In this document: positions 57,498 through 64,000 of the stretch, one piece after another | How the letters are laid out: each line of letters opens with the position of its first letter | Numbering within the stretch: the stretch's first letter is position 1 | Assembly: GCA_040902725.1 (NCBI GenBank) | Contig: JBBDWU010000024.1 | Location: forward strand, 1 to 64,000 | Reading direction: 5' to 3' | Source of the DNA: JACVRU01 sp040902725 | GTDB taxonomy: Bacteria; Actinomycetota; Thermoleophilia; Gaiellales; Gaiellaceae | DNA: 64,000 nt | Program-made: the position numbers and the translations under genes | The notes under the pieces: model-generated | Told to the model about the DNA's origin: nothing | Database searches by the model: none | Seen by the model: only the letters and a program-made list of their open reading frames with translations

Positions 57498-58660
57498 GCG
57501 GGGACCCCGGTGCCGGCGCAGAACTCGACGTAGTCGACGTACTCGGTGATCGTCGGCGAGTCGCCGCAGACCGGGCAGGTCGGGTCGCGCCGGAGCGTCA
57601 CCTCGGTGAAGGACGTCTCCAGCGCGTCGAAGAGCAGCAGCCGGCCGACGAGCGAGTCGCCGATCCCGAGCGCGAGCTTCAGCGCTTCGCTCGCCTGGAG
57701 CGAGCCGATGATGCCCGGCAGCACTCCCAGCACGCCGCCCTCGGCGCAGCTCGGCGCCAGCTCCGGCGGCGGCGGGGTGGGGAAGAGGCAGCGGTAGCAC
57801 GGCCCGGCACCCGGCGCGAAGACGGTGACCTGGCCCTCGAAGCGGTAGATCGAGCCGTGCACGACCGGGATCCCGTGCCAGACCGAGGCGTCGTTGACGA
57901 GGTAGCGCGTCGGGAAGTTGTCGGCGCCGTCCACGATCACGTCCCAGCCCTCGCCGAGGATCCGGTCGATGTTCTTGGACGTGAGTCGCTCCTCGTAGGT
58001 GAGGACGCGGACGTCCGGGTTCAGCCCCTCGAGCGTCCGCCGCGCGGAGGCGACCTTCGGCTGGCCGAGCCGGTCGGTCGCGTGGATCACCTGCCGCTGG
58101 AGATTCGACGCGTCGACGACGTCCGCGTCGACGATCCCGATCGTGCCGACGCCGGCCGCGGCGAGGTAGAGCGATGCGGGCGAGCCGAGCCCGCCGGCGC
58201 CCACGAGCAGCACGCGAGCGTCGAGCAGCTTCAGCTGTCCTTCTTCGCCGACCTCGGGGATCAGCAGGTGGCGGCTGTAGCGCGCGTGTTGGGCGGGCGC
58301 GAGCGTCCGCGGCAGCTGCGTCGGGAACCCGCTGCGCTTCCAGTCGGTGAAGCCGCCGGCGAGGCTGGACACGTTCTCGTAGCCGAGCTCGCCGAGCGCC
58401 TTCGCGGCGAACGCGGAGCGCGAGCCGCCGGAGCAGTACACGACCACCGGGCGCCCGCGGTCGGGCAGGGCCCCTTCCACGCGGCTCTCGAGGTTGCCGC
58501 GCGGGATCCAGACCGCGCCCGGGATGTGCCCCTCCTCCCACTCGTCGCGCTCGCGCACGTCGAGGAAGAGCGGCTCGTCGGCGCGCGCGGCCGCCTGCGA
58601 GGCGGTCACCTCGTCGATCTCGCTCTTCACCTGCTGGAGGAGCTCGCGATACGTTGGCAT
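57494..58660 (-). CDS. moeZ: Rhodanese-ThiF fusion, sulfur-carrier adenylyl/sulfurtransferase (MoeZ-like)
   Basis: A 388-residue fusion. Residues about 1-110 are a rhodanese domain with active Cys in YCSGGSRSA. Residues about 125-385 are a ThiF/MoeB E1-like domain with VLLVGAGGLGSPASLYLAAAG, DADVVDASNLQRQVIH, DGADNFPTRYLVND and zinc cysteines CYRC and CPVC. In mycobacterial MoeZ the ThiF domain comes first; here the order is reversed. It should activate and thiocarboxylate CysO. Confidence 0.9.
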   Translation of the reverse strand: MPTYRELLQQVKSEIDEVTASQAAARADEPLFLDVRERDEWEEGHIPGAVWIPRGNLESRVEGALPDRGRPVVVYCSGGSRSAFAAKALGELGYENVSSLAGGFTDWKRSGFPTQLPRTLAPAQHARYSRHLLIPEVGEEGQLKLLDARVLLVGAGGLGSPASLYLAAAGVGTIGIVDADVVDASNLQRQVIHATDRLGQPKVASARRTLEGLNPDVRVLTYEERLTSKNIDRILGEGWDVIVDGADNFPTRYLVNDASVWHGIPVVHGSIYRFEGQVTVFAPGAGPCYRCLFPTPPPPELAPSCAEGGVLGVLPGIIGSLQASEALKLALGIGDSLVGRLLLFDALETSFTEVTLRRDPTCPVCGDSPTITEYVDYVEFCAGTGVPA

Positions 58661-58709
58661 TACTTTCGAAAGGATAGCTACGGCCCGGGGGCTACCCTCG
58701 CCTCCAAAC

Positions 58710-59606
58710 GTGTCTCCCCGGGTCCGTATTCTCGCCGTCGTCTCGGTGGCCGCCGCCGCGGCGGTGGCGATCGCGGTCGGGGCGACGCTGCTCCAGTCCG
58801 ATCCGCCCGCCGGTCCCGCGCCTCCGAGCGGCGAGCCGCCGCTCGTGCTCGACCTCGGCGCCCGCGACGATGCCGAGGCGCGCGACCTCCGCCGCGCCGA
58901 GCAGCTCTACGACGACGGCGACGAGGAGGGCGCGGCGGCGATCTTCGCCCGCTACCGCTCGCTGAACGCGCGCGTCGGGCTCGCGCTGGCGCGCTGGCCG
59001 GACGGAACGGTCGAGCGGCTCGAGCAACTCGCCGCCGAGGAGCCCGACAGCGGGCTCGTGCGCCTCAACCTCGGCTTCGCGCTCTTCTGGGCGGGGCGCG
59101 AGGAGGAAGCGGTCGAGGAGTGGCGGGCCGTGCGGAGGCTCGACCCCGACTCGCTCGCGGCCGTGCGCGCGGGCGACCTGCTCTTTCCGAGCTTCGCGCG
59201 CGGCCTGCCGATCTTCGTGCCCGGCCGTATCGAAGGCGAAGTGGGGCGCCGCCTACTCGCGGGCGTCCGCTTCCAGCAGCTCGGCCGGCCGCTCTCGGCC
59301 CGCCGGGAGTACGACGCTGCCGCGCGGCTCGCGCCCGGCGACCCCGCGGCGCTCACCGCCGCCGCCGTCGCCCGCTTCGACAAGGCGAACCCGTCCGCCG
59401 CGTTCGCGCGGCTCGGCCCGCTCGCGCAACGGTTCCCGCGCGCGCCGACCGTCCGCTTCCACCTCGGCCTGATGCTGCTCTGGCTGGGCCGCGTCGACGA
59501 GGCGAAGGATCAGCTCGCCCGGGCCGGCCGGCTCGACCCGGCCGATCCGCTCGCGCGGGAAGCAAATCGCTTCCTCGCCCGTCTGGAGAGCATCGAGAAC
59601 GGCTAA
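58710..59606 (+). CDS. Membrane-anchored TPR protein
   Basis: A 298-residue protein with one N-terminal membrane helix (ILAVVSVAAAAAVAIAVGATLL) and a tetratricopeptide region (EAEQLYDDGDEEGAAAIFARY-type repeats, LNLGFALFWAGREEEAVEEWRAVRRLDPDS, FHLGLMLLWLGRVDEAKDQLARAGRLDPAD). Such proteins scaffold envelope complexes; the partner is unknown. GTG 58710 is chosen because the membrane helix starts right after it. It is 49 nt from the divergent moeZ start. Confidence 0.82.
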   Translation: MSPRVRILAVVSVAAAAAVAIAVGATLLQSDPPAGPAPPSGEPPLVLDLGARDDAEARDLRRAEQLYDDGDEEGAAAIFARYRSLNARVGLALARWPDGTVERLEQLAAEEPDSGLVRLNLGFALFWAGREEEAVEEWRAVRRLDPDSLAAVRAGDLLFPSFARGLPIFVPGRIEGEVGRRLLAGVRFQQLGRPLSARREYDAAARLAPGDPAALTAAAVARFDKANPSAAFARLGPLAQRFPRAPTVRFHLGLMLLWLGRVDEAKDQLARAGRLDPADPLAREANRFLARLESIENG

Positions 59607-59723
59607 CAGTGTTAAGGGAACGTTAGGACCTGTGCACGCAAAGATAGGACGAACGGCCCATAGCGGTTTCGCCCAGTCGCGGGCACAGTTCCGTCTTCGT
59701 TGAAAGTGTCACGAGGGGGATGA

Positions 59724-60821
59724 GTGGAAGTCCAAGCGAGTTCCGCGCCCGCGCCGACATTGAGTCTCGGCGAGCTGCTCGACACAGCCGAGGCTAGGAC
59801 TCTGCTCGAGGCCGGCACGATGGCCGGCACGCTCACGATGGACGAGATCGCGAGCGCGCTCGACGAGCTCGAGGTCGACGTCGCCGTCCTGGACGACTTC
59901 TACCTGGCGCTCGACGAGCTCCAGATCGAGGTGCGCGGCAAGGACGTCGTCGCCGACGACGCCGACGTCGAGCCACCCGAGGAGGCGCGCGAGGTCTCGA
60001 CCGATGCGCTGCACGTCTTCCTCAAGGACATCGGGCGCGTCGACCTGCTGACCCCGGCGCAGGAGGTCGAGCTCGCCAAGCGGATCGAGCGCGGCGATCA
60101 CGAGGCGAAGCAGGCGATGGTGGAGGCGAATCTGCGGCTGGTCGTGTCGATCGCCAAGCGCTACCGCAATCAGGGCCTGCCGTTCCTCGACCTGATCCAG
60201 GAGGGGACGATCGGGCTGGTGCGCGCCGCCGAGAAGTTCGACTACCGCAAGGGCTTCAAGTTCTCCACCTACGCGACCTGGTGGATCCGCCAGGCCGTGG
60301 CGCGGGCGCTCGCGGACAAGGGGCGGACGATCCGCATGCCGGTCCACGTGGTGGAGAAGCTGAACAAGATCCTCCGCATCGAGCGGAAGCTCCGCGCCGA
60401 GCTGGGCCGCGAGCCGCTGTCGGTCGAGATCGCAACCGAGCTCGACCTGACGATCGCGGAGGTCGACCAGATCCGTTCGAGCGCGCAGACGCCCGTGTCG
60501 CTTGAGAAGCCGGTCGGCGACGACGAGGAGTCGGAGTTCGGCCACTTCCTCACCGACGAAACCCAGCCGCTGCCCGACGAGGCCGCCGACACGAATCTGC
60601 GCAAGGAAGCTCTCGTCCGGATCCTCGGGTCGCTCTCGCAGCGCGAGCAGCTCGTGCTCCAGATGCGCTACGGGCTCGACGGCCAGACGCCGAAGACGCT
60701 CGACGAGGTGGGACGCACGTTCAACGTCACGCGCGAGCGGATCCGGCAGATCGAGAACCAGAGCCTGAAGAAGCTGCGCGCGCTCGCCGAGTCCGTCGCG
60801 CTCCGCGACGTCGCCGCCTAA
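59724..60821 (+). CDS. sigA: Principal RNA polymerase sigma factor (sigma-70, RpoD/SigA)
   Basis: A 365-residue sigma-70. A short N-terminal region is followed by region 1.2 (DALHVFLKDIGRVDLLTPAQEVELAKRIE), region 2 (NLRLVVSIAKRYRNQGLPFLDLIQEGTIGLVRAAEKFDYRKGFKFSTYATWWIRQAV), region 3, and region 4 with the HTH ending VTRERIRQIENQSLKKLR. It has the features of the housekeeping factor that recognises TANNNT -10 boxes. A GAGGGGG ribosome site precedes the GTG. The 117-nt upstream region shows no clear promoter. Confidence 0.93.
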   Translation: MEVQASSAPAPTLSLGELLDTAEARTLLEAGTMAGTLTMDEIASALDELEVDVAVLDDFYLALDELQIEVRGKDVVADDADVEPPEEAREVSTDALHVFLKDIGRVDLLTPAQEVELAKRIERGDHEAKQAMVEANLRLVVSIAKRYRNQGLPFLDLIQEGTIGLVRAAEKFDYRKGFKFSTYATWWIRQAVARALADKGRTIRMPVHVVEKLNKILRIERKLRAELGREPLSVEIATELDLTIAEVDQIRSSAQTPVSLEKPVGDDEESEFGHFLTDETQPLPDEAADTNLRKEALVRILGSLSQREQLVLQMRYGLDGQTPKTLDEVGRTFNVTRERIRQIENQSLKKLRALAESVALRDVAA

Positions 60822-60822
60822 C

Positions 60823-60828
60823 TAGACT
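60823..60828 (+). promoter_or_regulatory. Leaderless-type -10 box of the M20 peptidase gene
   Basis: TAGACT, 1 nt after the sigA stop codon, ends 8 nt before GTG 60837. Confidence 0.5.
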
Positions 60829-60836
60829 CCTCGGCC

Positions 60837-62162
60837 GTGGATTCCGCCTGGCTCGAGGAGCTGTCCGAGTGGCTGCGCATCCCCAGCCTCAGCGCCGATC
60901 CCGCGCATGCGGACGACGTCCGCCGCGCCGGCGAGTGGCTCTGCGAGCGCGTCCGGGCCGCGGGCGGCGAGTGCGAGCTCGTCGACTGGCACGGCCGTCC
61001 GCTGGTCGTCGGCGAGATTCGCGCGAGCAACGGCGCCGACAGCGCCCCGACCGTCCTCTGCTACGGGCACTTCGACGTCCAGCCGCCGGCGCCGCTCGAC
61101 CTCTGGGAGTCGCCGCCGTTCGAGCCGGAGGTGCGCGGCGAGTGGCTCTACGCGCGCGGCGTGGCGGACGACAAGGGCCAGCTCTACCTGCTCCTGAAGG
61201 CGGCCTCGCTGCTCGCGGCCGAGGGCGCCCTGCCGGTGAACCTCCGTTTCGCCTGCGACGGAGAGGAGGAGATCGGCGGTCACTCCATCGTCGAGTTCCT
61301 CGACGACGACGCCCGGGGCGCCGACGCCTGCGTCATCTTCGACGCGGACATGATCGCCCGCGGCCGGCCGACGTTCTACGTCGCCACCCGCGGCCTCTGC
61401 TACTTCCACGTCCGCGTGCGCACCGGGACGCGCGACCTCCACTCCGGGATGTACGGCGGCGCGGCGCTGAACGCGATCCACGCGCTGGCCGGCGCGCTCT
61501 CCGCGGTTCAGGCGGTGGACGGCCGGCTGCCCGAGCCGCTGCGCGAGGGCATCGCGCCGCTGACCGACGAGGAGCGGGCGGCGTGGGCCGATCTGCCGCG
61601 TGGCGAAGACGAGCTCGAGAGCCAGGGCGCGCGCCCGCTCGACCAGAAGGCGGCCGAGGAGTTCTGGCTCCGCACGGGTTCCGAGCCGGCCGTGGACGTG
61701 AACGGGATCGAAGGCGGCTCGCCGCAACTCCAGAAGACCGTGCTCCCCGTGAGCGCGGAGGCGAACGTCTCGATCCGCCTCGCCCCGGGGCAGGACCCCG
61801 AGACGATCGCGGCGACGTTCCAGAGGCTGGTGCGCGAAGCGGCGCCGGAGGGCGCCGAGGTCGAGGTCGAGCTGCTCTCGTCGAGCGACCCGGGGCTGGT
61901 CGACCCCAAGACACCCGCCATCCAGCTCGCGCAGGACGCCTTCGAGCGCGCAATCGGCACGCGGCCGCTGCTCCTGCGGTCGGGCGGGACGCTGCCGATC
62001 GTCGCGGCGCTGGCCCGCAAGGGCATCCCGACCGTGATCAGCGGCTTCGCGCTCCCGGAGTCGAACGTGCACTCGCCCAACGAGCGCCTGCTCGTCGAGC
62101 ACATCCCCCTCGGCGTGGACGCGGCTCGCGAGCTGTTCGTCAGCTGGCGAGCGTTGGCGTAA
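60837..62162 (+). CDS. M20-family dipeptidase/carboxypeptidase
   Basis: A 441-residue zinc peptidase. Metal ligands are in LCYGHFDVQPPAP (HxD), YARGVADDKGQ, the catalytic Glu pair in FACDGEEEIGG, DADM, and a His near the C terminus (NVHSPNERL). A dimerisation domain (about 190-300) is inserted. Likely acts on dipeptides or N-acyl amino acids. The 3' end overlaps the HxlR gene by 23 nt. Confidence 0.92.
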   Translation: MDSAWLEELSEWLRIPSLSADPAHADDVRRAGEWLCERVRAAGGECELVDWHGRPLVVGEIRASNGADSAPTVLCYGHFDVQPPAPLDLWESPPFEPEVRGEWLYARGVADDKGQLYLLLKAASLLAAEGALPVNLRFACDGEEEIGGHSIVEFLDDDARGADACVIFDADMIARGRPTFYVATRGLCYFHVRVRTGTRDLHSGMYGGAALNAIHALAGALSAVQAVDGRLPEPLREGIAPLTDEERAAWADLPRGEDELESQGARPLDQKAAEEFWLRTGSEPAVDVNGIEGGSPQLQKTVLPVSAEANVSIRLAPGQDPETIAATFQRLVREAAPEGAEVEVELLSSSDPGLVDPKTPAIQLAQDAFERAIGTRPLLLRSGGTLPIVAALARKGIPTVISGFALPESNVHSPNERLLVEHIPLGVDAARELFVSWRALA

Positions 62163-62496
62163 CGCTCCGAAGCCAGTCGCGGCCGAACTCGCGCATCGCG
62201 TCGATGCAGGGCAGGAGTGCCTCGCCCTTCTGGGTCAGCTCGTACTCGACCCGCGGGGGGCGCTGCGCGTAGCTGTGGCGGACGAGGATGCCCTCGTGCT
62301 CGAGGGCGCGCAGGCGCTCCGACAGCGTCCGCGGGCTGATGCCGGCGCACGAGTGCTCGAGCTCGGAGAACCGCCGCGGCCCCTCCGAGAGGTCGTGGAC
62401 GATCAGCGCCGTCCACTTCGTCCCCAGGATCTCGGCGCAGGCGGCGACTGAGCAGGACGCGGTGTCGTGGATGGGCCGCATCGTGCGCATCGGCAC
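62140..62496 (-). CDS. HxlR-family transcriptional regulator
   Basis: A 118-residue winged-helix regulator. It has an N-terminal redox-type Cys pair (CSVAAC), LGTKWTALIVHDLSEGPRRFSELEHSCAGISPRTLSERLRALEHEGILVR, and YELTQKGEALLP, typical of HxlR/YodB proteins that sense electrophiles through cysteine. Start GTG 62496 or ATG 62490; TACTAT at 62501-62506 lies upstream. Confidence 0.9.
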   Translation of the reverse strand: MPMRTMRPIHDTASCSVAACAEILGTKWTALIVHDLSEGPRRFSELEHSCAGISPRTLSERLRALEHEGILVRHSYAQRPPRVEYELTQKGEALLPCIDAMREFGRDWLRSVTPTLAS

Positions 62497-62548
62497 GCGG
62501 ATAGTACTCCGCGGGTCGATAGTGACCCCGAGTGCTCTCGTTGCTGAA

Positions 62549-62576
62549 GGCGGCGCAAGCGTGAGCTTGCGCCGCC
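62549..62576. terminator. Strong hairpin in the intergenic region before the second gap
   Basis: GGCGGCGCAAGC pairs with GCTTGCGCCGCC around a GTGA loop (12-bp stem). The stretch 62497-62828 holds this hairpin, the gap and the poly-C run; I see no gene in it. Confidence 0.5.
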
Positions 62577-62768
62577 CCGCGTCTGGTCCGCGCGGTCAGG
62601 CTTGACAGCGGCCGCTCACGCGAAGCCTGGGCGGTCGCGGAAGGGACTTCGGCGCTGGCACACCGAGCTCTGCCGGTCGCCGAAGCCCGATTCACTCGGG
62701 CGAGAGGCGAAGAGCCAGCCGCCCAGGGGAAGGAGCGCAGGAAGGGGGCCTCGCGGGGGAAACCACGC

Positions 62769-62778
62769 NNNNNNNNNN
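62769..62778. other. Assembly gap (10 N)
   Basis: Ten N bases join two contigs; the real distance is unknown. Confidence 0.95.
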
Positions 62779-62828
<50 letters not shown>

Positions 62829-64000
62829 TTACCAGGGTGGCGGATTCCAGACCCAGCGGCCGCCGACCATGGTGGCGACCACCTCGGCGCCCGCGACGTC
62901 CTCCAGCGGATCGCGGTCGAGCACGACCAGGTCGGCGAGGTAGCCGGGGAGGAGCTTGCCGCGGCGCCGCTCGTCCCCCGCCAGCACCGCCGGGTTGACG
63001 CAGGTCGCGACCAGCGCTTCCTCGACGGTCAGCGCCTGCTCGGGATGCCAGTCGCGGAGCGCCGCCGCGCGGATGCCCGCCAGCGGGTCGAGCTCCTCGA
63101 TCGGCGCGTCGGAGCCGTTCGCGACCAGCGCGCCCGAGTCCCACAGCCAGCGGTACGCATAGGCGCGGTGCGTCATCCCGGCCCAGAGCCGGTCGGCGAG
63201 GTCGCGGTCGGACGGGGCATGGCTGAACTGCACCGAGGCCGCGACGCCCAGCGCGGCGAAGCGCGGCACGTCCTCCTCCGCCAGCAGCTGGGCGTGCTCG
63301 ATCCGCGGGCGCAGCCCGCGCGGCTGCCACTCGCCGCGGGTGCGCTCGAAGGCGTCGAGCGCCTCGCGGTTGGCGAGGTCGCCGATCGCGTGGACGGCGA
63401 CGGGCCAGCCGGCGGCCGCGGCGCGCGTGACGATCTCCGCGAGCTCCTCGCCGCTCGTGATCTCGATCCCGGAGCCGTCCAGCAGCCTCGCCGTGCTCGA
63501 CCCCAGCGTCCCGTCCATGAACGCCTTCAGGTAGCCGAGCCGCAGGCGATCGTCGCCGAGCCCGGAGACGAGGCCGAGGCGCGCCAGCTCGTCGACGCGC
63601 GCGTGGGGCAGCGACTGCCAGACGCGAAGCGTCAGCGCGCCCTCGGCGTGGAGCTGCTGGAAGAAGCCGAGCGCACCGATCCAGCCGTCCTTGTCGTGGA
63701 TCGCGGTGACGCCTCGCGACGCCGCGACCTTCAGCCCCTCGCGCATCGCGTCGACGTACTCGTCGTCGGCGGTCTCCACGTAGGCGTCGCGGAAGTGCCA
63801 CGCGGACTCCTCGCGTAGCACCCCCGCCTCGAGGTCGACGACTCCGCCGGGCACCTCCAGGTCGCCGTCCGCGCGCGCAAGCGCGGCCGAGTTGATCCAC
63901 AGCGAGTGCGAGTCGCGCGCGAGCAGCGCGGTGGGGACGTCGCCGGTGACGGCGTCGAGTGCCTGCCGGGTCGTCTCGATGTCGCGCCAGCCGCGGCCCC
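62829..64000 (-). CDS. YtcJ-like amidohydrolase, 5' end outside window
   Basis: About 390 C-terminal residues of a metal-dependent amidohydrolase of the YtcJ/AtzF-like TIM-barrel group. Visible blocks: TALLARDSHSLWINSAALA, GVTAIHDKDG, LRLGYLKAFMDGTLGSSTA (carboxylated-Lys region), VAVHAIGDLAN, RIEHAQLL (metal His), NGSDAPIEELDPLAGI and KLLPGYLADLVVLDRDP. The substrate is unknown. The frame is open to the window edge. It stops 3 nt after the poly-C tract. Confidence 0.9.
   Translation of the reverse strand, partial: GRGWRDIETTRQALDAVTGDVPTALLARDSHSLWINSAALARADGDLEVPGGVVDLEAGVLREESAWHFRDAYVETADDEYVDAMREGLKVAASRGVTAIHDKDGWIGALGFFQQLHAEGALTLRVWQSLPHARVDELARLGLVSGLGDDRLRLGYLKAFMDGTLGSSTARLLDGSGIEITSGEELAEIVTRAAAAGWPVAVHAIGDLANREALDAFERTRGEWQPRGLRPRIEHAQLLAEEDVPRFAALGVAASVQFSHAPSDRDLADRLWAGMTHRAYAYRWLWDSGALVANGSDAPIEELDPLAGIRAAALRDWHPEQALTVEEALVATCVNPAVLAGDERRRGKLLPGYLADLVVLDRDPLEDVAGAEVVATMVGGRWVWNPPPW

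Overview
The window is a dense, very GC-rich chromosomal segment of about 80 protein genes and one tRNA. Its gene content points to an actinomycete: dnaK-grpE-dnaJ followed by a MerR-type HspR, a DUF501 gene, a MoeZ/CysO/CysM/Mec+ sulfur-carrier cysteine pathway, an Rv2578c-type radical SAM protein, and a metG-tatD-rsmA-ispE...glmU-prs-rplY-pth-mfd...mazG-eno-ftsB-DUF501 order that I recall from Mycobacterium tuberculosis (around Rv1007-Rv1025). A futalosine-type MqnB and the overall style suggest a deep branch such as Thermoleophilia/Gaiellales; that placement is inference. Two 10-N gaps (25298-25307 and 62769-62778) and a 48-nt poly-C run at one gap edge show a draft or metagenome-style assembly.

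Layout. 1-3464: heat-shock operon (dnaK 3' part, grpE, dnaJ, hspR) ending in a short broken clpB remnant. 3461-4202: a decayed convergent gene. 4223-9735: small proteins, a CHRD protein, a cupin, a frameshifted lipid kinase, futalosine hydrolase, a membrane protein, a GYD protein, a kelch protein, a P460 cytochrome and a YhhQ-type transporter. 9732-11407: pseudouridine catabolism (psuK-psuG) coupled to that transporter. 11424-16472: a mannosyltransferase-like membrane protein, zinc-ribbon and GlsB-like small proteins, an LCP ligase, a phosphoesterase and a ROK kinase. 16472-36511: the conserved housekeeping block (rsmI, M23 peptidase, metG, tatD, rsmA, ispE, tRNA-Gln, glmU, prs, rplY, pth, mfd, parvulin, mazG, eno, pyk, citrate synthase, ftsB, DUF501). 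36524-43526: regulators and membrane proteins, including an HTH-receiver fusion and a multi-GAF SpoIIE phosphatase. 43523-50222: a phosphodiesterase, an L,D-transpeptidase, a thioredoxin/CcmH/CcdA cytochrome c redox set, ferredoxin and small enzymes. 50235-55692: a two-component pair, a radical SAM protein behind a LexA-like box, a CNNM/CorC protein, a lipoprotein binding protein and a cupredoxin. 55685-58660: the CysO cysteine module. 58710-64000: a TPR protein, the principal sigma factor, an M20 peptidase, an HxlR regulator and a partial amidohydrolase.

General properties. Genes run in tight operons with 1-4 nt overlaps (ATGA, GTGA, TAGTG and one CTGA), and GTG starts are very common. Nearly every convergent pair overlaps at its stop codons. 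Many operon-leading genes have a TANNNT hexamer only 4-10 nt before the start codon, so leaderless transcription appears widespread. The most unusual points are two AT-rich palindromes in frame inside mfd, a CTG-start enolase with a strong Shine-Dalgarno, tRNA-Gln ending 2 nt before glmU, a CysO-like carrier with a GG-Ala tail beside a JAMM protease, an HTH-receiver regulator, a histidine kinase lacking ATP-site motifs, and several broken genes.
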